Translations under genes and position numbers: made by a program
Assembly: GCF_019799965.1 (NCBI RefSeq)
Contig: NZ_JABGCJ010000003.1
Location: 372,001 to 436,000, forward strand
DNA from: Modestobacter italicus
GTDB taxonomy: Bacteria; Actinomycetota; Actinomycetes; Mycobacteriales; Geodermatophilaceae
Length of the DNA: 64,000 bases
Direction: 5' to 3'
The notes under the pieces: generated by a model
Databases searched by the model: none
Told to the model about the DNA's origin: nothing
The model's input: only the letters and a program-made list of their open reading frames with translations
Part shown: positions 15,391 to 24,978 of the stretch, in pieces
Position numbering within the stretch: the stretch's first letter is position 1
Layout of the letters: every line of letters starts with the position of its first letter

Positions 15391-18249
15391 TCATCGCGGC
15401 ACCCGTGTGACCGAGTTGGACCCCGGCATCCAGACCAGGGCCCCGCCGAGGAAGTCCTGCCGGAGCGTCCCGTCCACCACGTACTCGTCGGTGACCGGGA
15501 GACCGAGCGTCGACGACGGCCCACCGAGCCGCGCGTAGGTCTCACCGATGCCCCCGACCACCGCGTGCGCACCGCTCGCCGGACCCCAGTAGACGGTGCC
15601 TCCCTGGAACACGGTCATCCGACCTCCCCCGGCCGCGGGCAGTTCGTCGCTCGTCGGCATCCCCAGACGGCCCCACTCGGCACCGAGGGCGAACCAGTGG
15701 TCGCGGATGCCCCCGAGGACCACGTGCGCTCCGGTGGCTGACGAGGCGTACATCGACGCGACACCGGTGAACTGCACGTAGACACCGTCGGCCGGACCGG
15801 CCGGCATCGGCTGGTGCAGCGGGTAGCCGACGCCACGCACGCCCCCCAGGGCACGCACACGCGTGGCGATGTCACCCCAGACCGGCTGTGCACCGGTCGC
15901 CGGTGACCAGTAGACGTCGCCGGACTGGAAGCGCACACGACGCCCACCGTCCACACCGGTGTCCTCCTCGTCCGCGACCGGGAAGCCGAGCGGCCCGGCA
16001 GCGGCCCCCGACCGCGTCCAGGCGTCCGCGATCCCCGGGTACACCAGCCAGGCGTCGGTCGTGGGGCCCCACACGAGCACGCCGCCGCTGCTGAAGTCGG
16101 CCCGGACGCCGCCGCCTGCCAGGTACAGCTCGTCGGTCACCGGCACACCGAGGGTGGCAACGCCACCGCGGGCCTCCCATGAGGCCCTGATGCCGCCACG
16201 CACCATGTGCGCCCCCGTGGCCGCAGTCCAGTAGACGTCGGCCGTGCTGAAGCGCTGGCGGACGACGCCGGGGCTGACCCCGGCCTCCGCTCCTGTCGGG
16301 TACCCGAGCGTCCAGTCCCCGCCCAGGGACAGCCAGTGCTGGCGGATGCCACCCCGGATGGGGTGAGCACCGGTCGCCGCCGTCCAGTAGATGGACACGT
16401 CGTTGGCGAAGTGGTTGTACGCACCCCCCTGTGCGGCGACGCCCTCGTCCGTGGTGGGTGCGCCGAGCACAGCAGGCCCGCCTGCCTCCAGGTACGCCGC
16501 GAGGATGTCACCTCGCAGCAGGTGGACACCGGTGGACGGCGACCAGTACAGCCGACCGTTCTCGTACTTCTGGTAGGCGAACCCGTCGCCGTACTGCTCG
16601 ACACCCACCTCTGCGCCCAAGCTGGCCCGGACGGCTGCGTCGGTGGCGTAACGACGCTCGATCGCACTGGTGTTCGCGTCCACGAGGGCAGCGACCCGGT
16701 TGCGGATCTCCCCGAGACGGGCGTATCCGTACCGACCCGGACACGCCGTGGAACCCACGTCCCGATGACCGAAGACCGTCGGCAGGGTCACCCGCGTGCC
16801 CGCGGCGTACTTGGACGTGCTGCCCCCGGACGTGAGCACTGTGGTGCCCCGCGGGTCGACACCGTAGAGCCCGAACTTCCAGGCGATGACGTCGCCGACG
16901 GCGTCGACGGCGGCCTGCGGTACCGCCTCGACGTCGTAGTTGCCGAGCATCGAGACGCCGAAGGTGTAGCTGTTGAAGCCCCCCGCATGAGCGCCCACCA
17001 CCGTGGAGGTGAGGCCGCCGTAGCGACCCTCGAAGAGCCGGCCCCACTTGTCGACGATCACGTTGTACCCGATGTCGCCCCAGCCCCGTGTCTGCGCGTG
17101 GTAGGCGTACATCGAGCGCATGATCGCCGGCACCTGGTCCGCCGAGTAGTTGTTGCTGTCCGCGGTGTGGTGCACGGTGGCGGCCTTGATCGTGGAGACG
17201 TACTCGGGTTGCCAGGTGCGGATGCGCTCGTCGGCCCCCCACTCCGCCCGCGTGTAGATCCGCGGCATCGCCTGGGCGGCATGCGCCGTCCCGGCCGGGT
17301 CGGCACCCTCGGCGAGGGCATCGGCCTCGCTGGTGCCCGGGTCGATCAGCGCAATGCGCACGTCCTCGGGCACCGTTCCCCCGGCACCCTGCACGACCGC
17401 CTCGACGCCCTGCGCAGGCCCGGTCCAGTACGGGGCGGTGCCCCCGCGGACATCATGGTCCTCGGTTGCCCGGCTCTCGGTCTGCTCCACGTCGTCGGGC
17501 GCCAGCGACGTCCACTGCCCCCACGTGCCGTCGAGGGCGAGGACCCGCAGCTGGACGACTACGTCGGTGACCGAGGGGTCGTCGCGCCAGGTCACCCCGA
17601 CGCTGGAGAAACGATCCGTGTCCTCCTGGGACACCGTGAGGGCGGGGACGCCGGGGAGTTCCGCACCTGAGGCGACGACCGACTCGTCGTCCGGGGCAGC
17701 CGAGGACCCGGCGGCAGGCGCGGGGGCCTCGGACGCGGGCGCGGTCGGCGCGGACGACTTCGGCGCGGACGGCTCCGGCACCGACCCCTCCGACCCGGAC
17801 GGGGCTGCCGCGGAGGACTCCGACGCGGCCCCATCCGACGTGGACGGGGCTGGCGCGGAGGACTCCGACGCGGCCCCCTCCGACGTGGACGGGGCCGCCG
17901 CGGAGGACTCCGGCCCGGCCGACTCCGAGGCCGACGACTCCGGCGCGGACGCGGCCGGTGTCGTCGTGGCCGGCGCGGACGTCGCTGGCGCAGACGAGGG
18001 AGGGGTGGTGATGGGCACGGTCGACGGGGCGGTCGTCGCGACCTCGGCGTCGACCCCGTCAGGCTGCACCTCGCCGTCGCTCAGCACGACAGCGTCCCCA
18101 CGGGGGTCGACGACCGAGCCGAGTCGGACCTCTTCGATGGAGGCGGCCACGGGGTGGGCGTCGATCCCAGGCGACGCGTAGACGGGCATAGTCAGCAGGG
18201 TCGCTGTGAGGGCGAGGAAGGCGAGGAAGCCCGCAGTCAAGCGGCGCAC
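15391..18249 (-). CDS. Secreted N-acetylmuramoyl-L-alanine amidase with LGFP repeats
   Basis: This 952-residue exoprotein starts at GTG 18249 behind a GGAGGA site. Residues 1-25 are a signal peptide (cleavage near VYA-SP). A Pro/Ser/Ala/Glu-rich linker, with three tandem 15-residue repeats, covers about 70-200. An Amidase_2/PGRP domain lies at about 330-530: YTRAEWGAD, VHHTAD (Zn-ligand His near 360), and GHRDVGSTACPG (second His near 494). The C-terminal 400 residues hold seven LGFP-type repeats (LGAP, LGYP, LGVP, LGFP, VGYP, LGMP, LGLP). LGFP repeats are thought to bind cell-wall polymer. It likely cuts peptidoglycan stem peptides in the wall region to which the exported glycan is joined. 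Confidence 0.92.
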   Translation of the reverse strand: MRRLTAGFLAFLALTATLLTMPVYASPGIDAHPVAASIEEVRLGSVVDPRGDAVVLSDGEVQPDGVDAEVATTAPSTVPITTPPSSAPATSAPATTTPAASAPESSASESAGPESSAAAPSTSEGAASESSAPAPSTSDGAASESSAAAPSGSEGSVPEPSAPKSSAPTAPASEAPAPAAGSSAAPDDESVVASGAELPGVPALTVSQEDTDRFSSVGVTWRDDPSVTDVVVQLRVLALDGTWGQWTSLAPDDVEQTESRATEDHDVRGGTAPYWTGPAQGVEAVVQGAGGTVPEDVRIALIDPGTSEADALAEGADPAGTAHAAQAMPRIYTRAEWGADERIRTWQPEYVSTIKAATVHHTADSNNYSADQVPAIMRSMYAYHAQTRGWGDIGYNVIVDKWGRLFEGRYGGLTSTVVGAHAGGFNSYTFGVSMLGNYDVEAVPQAAVDAVGDVIAWKFGLYGVDPRGTTVLTSGGSTSKYAAGTRVTLPTVFGHRDVGSTACPGRYGYARLGEIRNRVAALVDANTSAIERRYATDAAVRASLGAEVGVEQYGDGFAYQKYENGRLYWSPSTGVHLLRGDILAAYLEAGGPAVLGAPTTDEGVAAQGGAYNHFANDVSIYWTAATGAHPIRGGIRQHWLSLGGDWTLGYPTGAEAGVSPGVVRQRFSTADVYWTAATGAHMVRGGIRASWEARGGVATLGVPVTDELYLAGGGVRADFSSGGVLVWGPTTDAWLVYPGIADAWTRSGAAAGPLGFPVADEEDTGVDGGRRVRFQSGDVYWSPATGAQPVWGDIATRVRALGGVRGVGYPLHQPMPAGPADGVYVQFTGVASMYASSATGAHVVLGGIRDHWFALGAEWGRLGMPTSDELPAAGGGRMTVFQGGTVYWGPASGAHAVVGGIGETYARLGGPSSTLGLPVTDEYVVDGTLRQDFLGGALVWMPGSNSVTRVPR
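17777..17911 (-). repeat. Three tandem 45-bp repeats in the amidase linker
   Basis: Units at 17777-17821, 17822-17866 and 17867-17911 each end GAGGACTCC on the plus strand and encode a 15-residue Ser/Ala/Pro/Glu repeat. The second and third units differ at only a few bases, suggesting recent in-frame duplication. Confidence 0.8.
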
Positions 18250-18591
18250 GTTGGTCCTCCGATGAGCGGTGGGCGGCGGTCCGGCACGGGCGCGGACTGG
18301 TTCCGTCTCATCTCTTCGGCACGCGGACGGGTGAGTTCAAGGCGGGACGCCGGACGATCTCGGGCCGAGCTGGTCACCGCGCGCCGCTCAGGTGTCGGGA
18401 GGACCACCACGAGCGGGGCGACGGAGCCCTGATGTGACGGATGGGGACCGAGGGCGTGCGAGAGACGGTTCACCGGGCGTGTGCTGGACCGACGTCACCA
18501 CGTCTCGCACGTATCGTCGGATCGACTACGCCGCGGGGCCCGAGGCTCCCGAGCACTGAGCCGAGCCGGCCGGCCCGACGTGAGGACCTCG
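18250..18591. other. 342-bp divergent intergenic region, amidase/LCP
   Basis: This gap separates the divergent amidase and LCP genes and must hold both promoters. I see the amidase GGAGGA site at its left end and GAGGAC before the LCP ATG at its right end. A TATCGT near 18510 is a possible -10, but no matching -35 was found. No gene or strong hairpin is visible. Confidence 0.4.
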
Positions 18592-20118
18592 ATGAGCGAC
18601 ACCCAGCACCCCAGGGGCGCTTCCCGCCCACTGCCGCCCCGGCTCGACCCCCGGGCCGGCCGCGCGCCGCGGCACGGCGCTGGCTCGGCCGACCGGCACC
18701 CCGCATCCGGCCGCGGACGCCTGACCCTCGCAGCGAGGGTCCTGGCTGGGTTGCTGTCCTTGGCGCTCCTGGGGACGAGCGGCTGGGGATGGCACCTCGG
18801 CCGGGTGGCCGACGCCAGCGTCAACCGCACCGACGCCATCCCGACCTCGGGCAACGACCAGCTGGTCGAGACCGGGGAGGCGATGAACCTGCTGCTGGTC
18901 GGCAACGACAGCCGGGCCAGCGCCAGCGAGGAGGAGCTCGCCCAGCTCAACACCGAGGCCAACGCCGGCACCAACACCGACACGATGATCCTGGTGCACG
19001 TGCCCGCCGACGGGTCCGCGGCGTCCTTCGTGTCCTTCCCCCGCGACTCCTACGTGGAGATCCCCGGCTACGGCTGGGACAAGCTCAACGCCGCTTACGC
19101 CTATGGCAGCCAGGAAGCACCCGAGGGCGCCTCCGACGCAGCGGTCCAGTCGGCCGGCGCACAGCTGCTGATCAAGACGCTCAGCTCGCTGACCGGGCTG
19201 CGGATCGACCACTACGCCGAGGTCGACCTGCTCGGCTTCTTCAAGCTCTCCGAGGTCGTCGGCGGCGTGGAGGTCAACCTCTGCGAGGCGGCGAAGGACA
19301 GCTTCTCCGGAGTCGACCTGCCGGCTGGGGTGCAGACGATCAGCGGTGAGCAGGCCCTCGCGTTCGTGCGCCAGCGTCACGGCCTGCTCCGGGGCGACTT
19401 CGACCGGATCGTCCGCCAGCAGACCTTCATCGCCGGGATGATCCGGAAGATGCTCTCCGACAACGTGCTGCTGGACCTGGGCAAACAGCGTGAGCTCGTC
19501 CAGGCCGCGGCCGAGGCGCTGACCGTCGACCAGTCCCTCGACCTGTTCAGCCTCGCCTCGCAGATGCAGTCGGTCACGCCGAGCAGCATCGAGTTCCAGA
19601 CGGTCCCCTACATCGGGACCGACCGCGACGACCAGGACCGCTCGATCATCCGCCTGGAGGACGAGGCAACCCTGCACGCCTTCTTCGCCGAGCTGAACGC
19701 CGAGCCCGAGGCCCCGGCCGAGGAGACGACGCCCGAGGCGCCGGCCACCGTGGCTCCCGCCGACGTGTCGGTGGAGGTCTACAACGGCTCGGGCACCTCC
19801 GGCCTGGCCGGCAGCGCCGGGACGGCGCTGACCGGCGCGGGCTTCGACGTCACCCTCACCGCCAACGCCGACTCGGCGGACTACACGGTCACCGAGATCC
19901 GGTACGCCGCCGGGGACGAAACCCTGGCCAACACCCTGCTCACCCAGGTCCCGGGTGCCGTCCTCAAGTCCGTCGACGACGCGACCAGCGGCACGGTCCA
20001 GCTCGTCCTGGGCGCGGACTTCAACGGCGTCGGCCAGGCCCTGACGGTCCAGCCGGCCGCACCGACCACCGAGGGTGCGGACCAGCGCACGGCCGCCGAC
20101 ACCGGGTGCATCAACTGA
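18592..20118 (+). CDS. LytR-CpsA-Psr family wall glycopolymer ligase
   Basis: The 508-residue protein has a basic N-terminus, one membrane span at about 44-66, an LCP domain at about 95-300 and a LytR_C domain at about 405-490. LCP phosphate-binding residues are visible: NDSR at 105-108, Asp130, PRDSYVEIPG with Arg151, and Lys164 in DKLNAAYAYG; RQRHGLLRGDFDR follows. LCP enzymes move lipid-linked glycopolymers to peptidoglycan outside the cell. In mycobacteria the homologue near wbbL joins arabinogalactan. Starts further upstream in frame lack conservation; ATG 18592 has GAGGAC upstream. The next gene overlaps its stop by one base. Confidence 0.92.
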   Translation: MSDTQHPRGASRPLPPRLDPRAGRAPRHGAGSADRHPASGRGRLTLAARVLAGLLSLALLGTSGWGWHLGRVADASVNRTDAIPTSGNDQLVETGEAMNLLLVGNDSRASASEEELAQLNTEANAGTNTDTMILVHVPADGSAASFVSFPRDSYVEIPGYGWDKLNAAYAYGSQEAPEGASDAAVQSAGAQLLIKTLSSLTGLRIDHYAEVDLLGFFKLSEVVGGVEVNLCEAAKDSFSGVDLPAGVQTISGEQALAFVRQRHGLLRGDFDRIVRQQTFIAGMIRKMLSDNVLLDLGKQRELVQAAAEALTVDQSLDLFSLASQMQSVTPSSIEFQTVPYIGTDRDDQDRSIIRLEDEATLHAFFAELNAEPEAPAEETTPEAPATVAPADVSVEVYNGSGTSGLAGSAGTALTGAGFDVTLTANADSADYTVTEIRYAAGDETLANTLLTQVPGAVLKSVDDATSGTVQLVLGADFNGVGQALTVQPAAPTTEGADQRTAADTGCIN

Positions 20119-20909
20119 TGCCCCCCACGCCTGCCGACCTGCTCACCGCGGCACTGCGCCGGGACGCCGCCGCACCGCTGGTCACCTTCTACGACGACGT
20201 CTCCGGCGAGCGCACCGAGCTCTCGGCCACGACGCTGGCCAACTGGGTGGCCAAGACGGCGAACCTGCTGCAGGAGGAGTTCGACGTCGGCCCCGGCAGC
20301 ACGGTCGGCGTCGCCCTGCCCGTGCACTGGCAGACCGCAGCGGTGCTGCTCGGGGTGTGGAGCTGCGGGGCCACGGTCTGGGAGACGGCGGCCGAGGACG
20401 ACGACCGGCTCACCGAGGCCGACGTCGTGCTGGCCGACGCCGACCGGCTGCCCGTGCTGGAGGAGCTGGGGCTGGACGAGCTGCTGGGCCTGTCCCTGCA
20501 CCCGCTGGGCATGGGCATGACCGGGTACACCGGTCCGGCCCGTGACTACGCGCTGGAGGTCCGCGCGCACGGCGACGTCTTCGCTCCCTGGCAGCCGGTC
20601 GACCCGGTCGGGCCCGGGCTGCGGGCCGGCGCACTGGAGCTCAACCTCGCCGGCCTGGTCGCCGCCGCGTCGGAGCTGGCCGACCGGCTGGGCATCGTCC
20701 CCGGCGACCGGGTGCTGGTCGACGAGCGGACCGCGGTCGAAGCCGGACCGGTCGCCTGGCTGCTGGCCCCGCTGTCGGCCGGCGCCTCGCTGGTGCTCTG
20801 CCGGGCTGCGGCTTCCGCCCAGTTGCAGCGACGGGCGGAGACCGAGCGGGTCACCGCTACGCTCGGCGCGAAGCTCGACGGGATCCGCGAGCTGGGCCGC
20901 CCCGCCTGA
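20118..20909 (+). CDS. TIGR03089 family protein
   Basis: The 263-residue protein resembles the N-terminal part of AMP-dependent acyl-CoA synthetases (TTLANWVAKTANLLQEE, GSTVGVALPVHWQTAAVLLGVWSCGATVW) but lacks the AMP-binding P-loop and the catalytic C-terminal domain. It matches what I recall of TIGR03089, an actinobacterial family of unknown function found beside LCP genes. The ATG overlaps the LCP stop (TGATG at 20116-20120); an upstream in-frame ATG at 20106 also exists. Coupling to the LCP ligase suggests a link to wall assembly, but no activity can be assigned. Confidence 0.82.
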   Translation: MPPTPADLLTAALRRDAAAPLVTFYDDVSGERTELSATTLANWVAKTANLLQEEFDVGPGSTVGVALPVHWQTAAVLLGVWSCGATVWETAAEDDDRLTEADVVLADADRLPVLEELGLDELLGLSLHPLGMGMTGYTGPARDYALEVRAHGDVFAPWQPVDPVGPGLRAGALELNLAGLVAAASELADRLGIVPGDRVLVDERTAVEAGPVAWLLAPLSAGASLVLCRAAASAQLQRRAETERVTATLGAKLDGIRELGRPA

Positions 20910-20949
20910 CGCACCGCCCGCCCAGCCCTCGATGGACGGTGGCAGCTGC

Positions 20950-21747
20950 ATGGACAAGGTCGTCTCCAGCCCCCAGGAAGCCGTGGCCGACGTGCCCGAC
21001 GGCGCGACGCTCGCAGTGGGGGGCTTCGGCCTCTGCGGCGTCCCGGTCGCCCTGATCGACGCCCTGCTCGCCCAGGGCGCGCGCGACCTGGTCACCATCT
21101 CGAACAACTGCGGGGTCGACGACCAGGCGCTGGGCGTGCTGCTGTACGCCGGGCGCATCCGGAAGACCATCAGCTCGTTCGTCGGGGGCAACAAGGAGCT
21201 GGCCCGGCTGTACCTCTCCGGTGAGCTGGAGGTGGAGCTGACCCCGCAGGGTTCGCTGGCCGAGCGGCTGCGGGCCGGCGGCACCGGCATCCCCGCCTTC
21301 TACACCCCGACGGGCGTCGGCACGATGGTCGCCGAGGGCGGCATCCCGGTGCGCTACGACGCCGAGGGAAACGTGGTGGCCACCAGCGAGCCGAAGGAGG
21401 TCCGCCGCTTCGGCGACCAGGACTTCGTGCTGGAGACCGCGCTGACCGCCGACTACGGCCTGGTCCGGGCTGCGGTCGGTGACCGGCACGGCAACCTGGT
21501 GTTCCGCGAGTCGGCCCGCAACTTCAACCCGCTGGCCGGGATGGCCGCCGAGGTCACCGTCGCCGAGGTCGAGAAGCTGGTCGAGCCCGGGCAGATCCCA
21601 CCCGAGGCGGTCCACCTGCCCGGGGTGTTCGTGCAGCGGGTGGTCGTCGTCGGCCCCGAGGGCAAGCGGATCGAGAAGCGCACCACCCGCCCGCGCCGCA
21701 GCGCGGCGACCCCTTCGGCCGCCGGCACCGAGAGCACGGAGGCCTGA
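20950..21747 (+). CDS. scoA: 3-oxoacid CoA-transferase subunit A
   Basis: The 265-residue alpha subunit starts [12 protein letters not shown] and contains the glycine-rich [10 protein letters not shown] CoA-binding motif near residue 25 and SNNCGVDD near 52. With subunit B it transfers CoA from succinyl-CoA to acetoacetate or a related 3-oxoacid. An in-frame ATG at 20932 is an alternative, but the family begins at MDKV. The last 20 residues ([14 protein letters not shown]) are a low-complexity tail. The B-subunit gene follows after 1 nt. Confidence 0.92.
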   Translation: MDKVVSSPQEAVADVPDGATLAVGGFGLCGVPVALIDALLAQGARDLVTISNNCGVDDQALGVLLYAGRIRKTISSFVGGNKELARLYLSGELEVELTPQGSLAERLRAGGTGIPAFYTPTGVGTMVAEGGIPVRYDAEGNVVATSEPKEVRRFGDQDFVLETALTADYGLVRAAVGDRHGNLVFRESARNFNPLAGMAAEVTVAEVEKLVEPGQIPPEAVHLPGVFVQRVVVVGPEGKRIEKRTTRPRRSAATPSAAGTESTEA

Positions 21748-21748
21748 C

Positions 21749-22417
21749 ATGACACTGACCCGCGACCAGCTCGCCGCGCGCGTGGCCGCCGACCTCGTCG
21801 ACGGCCAGTACGTCAACCTCGGGATCGGCATGCCGACCCTGGTGCCCAACCACGTCCCGGACGGGGTGCACGTGGTGCTGCAGAGCGAGAACGGCGTGCT
21901 CGGCGTCGGCCCCTACCCGTTCGAGGGGGAGGAGGACGCCGACCTGATCAACGCCGGCAAGGAGACGATCACCGTCCTGCCCGGCGCGAGCTTCTTCGAC
22001 TCGTCGCTGTCCTTCGGGATGATCCGCGGCCACCACATCGACGTCGCCGTGCTGGGCGCCATGCAGGTGAACACCCGCGGCGACCTGGCCAACTGGCTGA
22101 TCCCCGGCAAGATGGTCAACGGCATGGGCGGGGCGATGGACCTCGTCCACGGCGCCCGCGAGGTGATCGTGATGATGGAGCACGTCGCCCGCGACGGCTC
22201 CCCCAAGATCGTCGACGAGTGCACCCTGCCGCTCACCGGCAAGGCCTGCGTCGACCGCATCATCACCGACCTGGCCGTCATCGACGTCACCGACGCCGGC
22301 CTCGTGCTGCGTGAGGTGGCGCCCGGGGTGACCGTCGACGAGGTCCGCGCCGCTACCGGTGCCCCGCTGCAGGTCGCCGACGAGGTGCCGACGATGGCAC
22401 TGCCGGCGGGCGTGTGA
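21749..22417 (+). CDS. scoB: 3-oxoacid CoA-transferase subunit B
   Basis: The 222-residue beta subunit has [12 protein letters not shown] near 23-34 and the catalytic glutamate Glu47 in QSENGVLG, which forms the glutamyl-CoA intermediate. [12 protein letters not shown] and the C-terminal VREVAPG-like tail are typical. It starts at ATG 21749, one base after the scoA stop, and its last four bases overlap the next gene's GTG. The CoA-transferase would help use ketone bodies or 3-oxoacids. Confidence 0.93.
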   Translation: MTLTRDQLAARVAADLVDGQYVNLGIGMPTLVPNHVPDGVHVVLQSENGVLGVGPYPFEGEEDADLINAGKETITVLPGASFFDSSLSFGMIRGHHIDVAVLGAMQVNTRGDLANWLIPGKMVNGMGGAMDLVHGAREVIVMMEHVARDGSPKIVDECTLPLTGKACVDRIITDLAVIDVTDAGLVLREVAPGVTVDEVRAATGAPLQVADEVPTMALPAGV

Positions 22418-23235
22418 CCTTCTCGGTCATCGCCCGCGACCCGACCACCGGCGACCTGGGCATCGCCGTCTCCTCCTGCATCCTGGCCGTCGGCCGGGCG
22501 GTCCCCACGGTCCGCCCGGGCGTCGGAGTGGTCGCGGTACAGGCGCGCAGCCGCCGGGGACTCGGGACGTCGCTGATGGCCGGGCTGACCGCGGGCAGCT
22601 CGCCGCAGGACCTGGTCCGGCACGCCTCGCACGCCGCCGAGGACGTCGACCGGCAGATCGCCGTGCTGGACGTGACCGGTCAGGTCGCCGCCGACACCGG
22701 CCGGGGCTCGCTGCCGGCGAGCGGTCACCTGCTGGGCGAGGGGTTCAGCGTGCAGGGCAACATGCTCGCCTCGCCCGACGTCCTGCCGGCCATGTCGCAG
22801 GCGTTCACCGCCACCGGTGGTGGACTGGCCGACCGACTGCTCGCCGCGCTGACCGCCGGGCAGGACGCAGGCGGTGACCTGCGCGGCCGGCAGTCCGCCG
22901 CACTGCAGGTGGTCAGCGGGAGGCCGGCCGACGAGGAGGACGACGGCGTCCGGCTGGACCTGCGGGTCGATGACTCCGGGGACCCGGTGGCCCAGCTGCG
23001 GATGCTGCGCAACCTGCAGCGGGCCTACGACGAGCGCGACTACGAGACCCTCGCCGTCTTCGCCCCCGAGGGCGCCCGCGACCTGTACGCCGCACTGGCC
23101 GCCTCGCGGCGCGGTGACCGGGTGGCGGCGCGCCAGGCGCTGGAGGCGGTGCGCACCCGTCCCGGCTGGTCGACGTGGCTGGCATCGATGGCCGGCGACG
23201 CCCGGCTCTCGGCGGTCTCCCGGTTGCTCGACTGA
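22414..23235 (+). CDS. DUF1028 family protein
   Basis: The 273-residue protein begins [20 protein letters not shown], the hallmark of DUF1028, whose fold is Ntn-hydrolase-like. After about residue 200 comes a helical C-terminal region ([19 protein letters not shown]), possibly TPR-like. Its GTG start overlaps the scoB TGA (GTGA at 22414-22417), so it is translationally coupled to the CoA-transferase. No reaction is known to me for the family; the coupling hints at a hydrolytic or quality-control role in the same pathway. It converges on the acyl-CoA dehydrogenase gene with only 12 nt between them. Confidence 0.85.
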   Translation: MTFSVIARDPTTGDLGIAVSSCILAVGRAVPTVRPGVGVVAVQARSRRGLGTSLMAGLTAGSSPQDLVRHASHAAEDVDRQIAVLDVTGQVAADTGRGSLPASGHLLGEGFSVQGNMLASPDVLPAMSQAFTATGGGLADRLLAALTAGQDAGGDLRGRQSAALQVVSGRPADEEDDGVRLDLRVDDSGDPVAQLRMLRNLQRAYDERDYETLAVFAPEGARDLYAALAASRRGDRVAARQALEAVRTRPGWSTWLASMAGDARLSAVSRLLD

Positions 23236-23247
23236 GCAGGCGCCCCG

Positions 23248-24402
23248 TCAGCGCAGCAGACTGCGGGCGATCACCAGGCGCTGCACCTGGTTGGTGCCCT
23301 CGTAGATCTGGGTGATCTTGGCGTCGCGCATCATCCGCTCGACCGGGAAGTCCTGGGTGTAGCCGGCCCCACCGAAGAGCTGGACGGCGTCGGTGGTCAC
23401 CTGCATGGCGGTGTCTGAGGCGAAGGCCTTGGCGGCGGCGGAGACCCGGGTGACGTCCGGGCTCCCCTGCTCCCCCGCCGCCGCCGCGACGTAGACGAGG
23501 TGCCGGGCGGCCTGGATCTTCATGTCCATGTCGGCGAGCATGAACTGCACGCCCTGGAAGTCGGCGACGGCCGAGCCGAACTGGCGGCGGTCCTTGGTGT
23601 AGGCGACCGCGGCGTCCAGCGCGCCCTGCGCAACCCCGACCGCCTGCGCGCCGATGGTCGGCCGGGTGAAGTCGAGCGTGCGCAGCGCGGTCTTGAAGCC
23701 CGTGCCCGGCTCGCCGACGATCCGGTCGGCCGGGATGGTGCAGTCGGTGAAGTAGAGCTCGCAGGTGGGCGAGCCCTTGATGCCCATCTTCTTTTCCTTG
23801 GGCCCGACGGCGAAGCCCGGGTCGTCGCGGTGCACGACGAACGCGGAGATGCCGTTGGCGCCCTTCTCCGGGTCGGTGACGGCCATGACCGTGAACCACT
23901 CGGAGACGCTGGCGTTGGTGATCCACGCCTTGGTGCCGTTGAGAACCCACGAGTCGCCCTCGAGCCGGGCCCGGGTGCGCATGGACGCCGCGTCCGAGCC
24001 GGCCTCGCGCTCGGAGAGCCCGTAACTGATCATCGCCTCGCCGGCGGCGATCGACGGGAGCACCCGCTGCTTGAGGTCCTCGGATGCGGACAGGATGACC
24101 GGTACCGAGCCCAGCTTGTTGACCGCGGGGATCAGCGAGGCGCTGACGTCGACCCGGGCCACCTCCTCGATGACGATGCAGGTGGCGATCGCGTCGGCGC
24201 CCTCACCGCCGTACGCCTCCGGGACGTGGGTGGCGTGGAATCCCGCCGCGGTGAGCGCCTTCTGCGCCTCCACCGGGTAGCGGGAGTCGGCGTCCACCTC
24301 CGCGGCGAAGGGGGCGATCTCCCGCTCGGCGATCTCGCGGACGGCTTCCCGGATGGCCTCGTGCTCGTCGGTGAGCGCGTACAGCCCAGCGTTGTTACCC
24401 AC
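23248..24402 (-). CDS. Acyl-CoA dehydrogenase (FadE25-like)
   Basis: The 384-residue flavoprotein has the three-domain acyl-CoA dehydrogenase layout, with YGLSEREAGSDAAS in the middle domain, KAWITNA, and QLFGGAGYTQDFPVERMMRDAK in the C-terminal domain. The catalytic base is Glu368 in QIYEGTNQVQR, the position of short and medium-chain enzymes. It makes 2-enoyl-CoA and reduces FAD. In M. tuberculosis fadE25 (Rv3274c) sits beside purE and purK, as here. The GTG start at 24402 has TAACCT ending 6 nt upstream, the leaderless pattern. Confidence 0.92.
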   Translation of the reverse strand: MGNNAGLYALTDEHEAIREAVREIAEREIAPFAAEVDADSRYPVEAQKALTAAGFHATHVPEAYGGEGADAIATCIVIEEVARVDVSASLIPAVNKLGSVPVILSASEDLKQRVLPSIAAGEAMISYGLSEREAGSDAASMRTRARLEGDSWVLNGTKAWITNASVSEWFTVMAVTDPEKGANGISAFVVHRDDPGFAVGPKEKKMGIKGSPTCELYFTDCTIPADRIVGEPGTGFKTALRTLDFTRPTIGAQAVGVAQGALDAAVAYTKDRRQFGSAVADFQGVQFMLADMDMKIQAARHLVYVAAAAGEQGSPDVTRVSAAAKAFASDTAMQVTTDAVQLFGGAGYTQDFPVERMMRDAKITQIYEGTNQVQRLVIARSLLR

Positions 24403-24408
24403 GAGTAC

Positions 24409-24414
24409 AGGTTA
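24409..24414 (-). promoter_or_regulatory. -10-like hexamer for the acyl-CoA dehydrogenase
   Basis: TAACCT on the minus strand ends 6 nt before GTG 24402; the same hexamer serves the SDR gene at 190-960. Confidence 0.4.
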
Positions 24415-24424
24415 AGCCCGGGCG

Positions 24425-24443
24425 GTCGCTCCCTGGAAGCGAC
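24425..24443 (-). terminator. Short hairpin after purE
   Basis: GTCGCT pairs with AGCGAC around a 7-nt loop, 24 nt after the purE stop. At 6 bp it is a weak candidate. Confidence 0.3.
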
Positions 24444-24466
24444 TCACCCCTGCGCGGGGTGTCCGG

Positions 24467-24967
24467 TCAGGGCGCGATCCGCTGCTGCAGGGCGTCGTCC
24501 CGGGCGACGACGGACGCCGCGAGGTCGGCCTGGAACCGCTCGACCTCCGCGCGCAGCCGGTCGTCGCCGGCGGCCAGGATGCGGACGGCGAGCAGCCCGG
24601 CGTTGCGCCCGCCACCGATCGACACCGTGGCCACGGGAACGCCGGCGGGCATCTGGACGATGGAGAGCAGGCTGTCCAGCCCGTCGAGCCGGTCGAGCGG
24701 GCGCGGCACGCCGATCACCGGCAGCGGCGTCGCCGCGGCGACCATCCCGGGCAGGTGCGCCGCTCCCCCGGCCCCGGCGATGACCACGCGGAGCCCGCGC
24801 CCGGCGGCGGACTCGGCGTAGTCGAGCATCCGCCGCGGCGTGCGGTGGGCGGAGACGACATGCGCCTCCCAGGGGACGTCGAACTCGGCCAACGCCTGGG
24901 CGGCGGGTTCCATCATCGGCCAGTCGGAGTCGCTGCCCATCACGATGCCGACGATCGGGTCACTCAC
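24467..24967 (-). CDS. purE: N5-carboxyaminoimidazole ribonucleotide mutase
   Basis: The 166-residue class I PurE has GSDSDWPMM at residues 11-19, VSAHRTP near 38-44 and [12 protein letters not shown] near 64-75. It converts N5-CAIR to CAIR in purine synthesis, acting with PurK. It starts at GTG 24967 with a GAGGAG site about 7 nt upstream. It lies 27 nt after purK on the same strand, so the two are probably one operon. Confidence 0.95.
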   Translation of the reverse strand: MSDPIVGIVMGSDSDWPMMEPAAQALAEFDVPWEAHVVSAHRTPRRMLDYAESAAGRGLRVVIAGAGGAAHLPGMVAAATPLPVIGVPRPLDRLDGLDSLLSIVQMPAGVPVATVSIGGGRNAGLLAVRILAAGDDRLRAEVERFQADLAASVVARDDALQQRIAP

Positions 24968-24978
24968 GGTGGCGCTCC

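Noticed and set aside
14351-20118. Reading the SGNH, amidase and LCP genes as one defence-type island
   Set aside because: Each family has a known cell-wall role and the surroundings are glycan genes; no nuclease, toxin or sensor domain is present.
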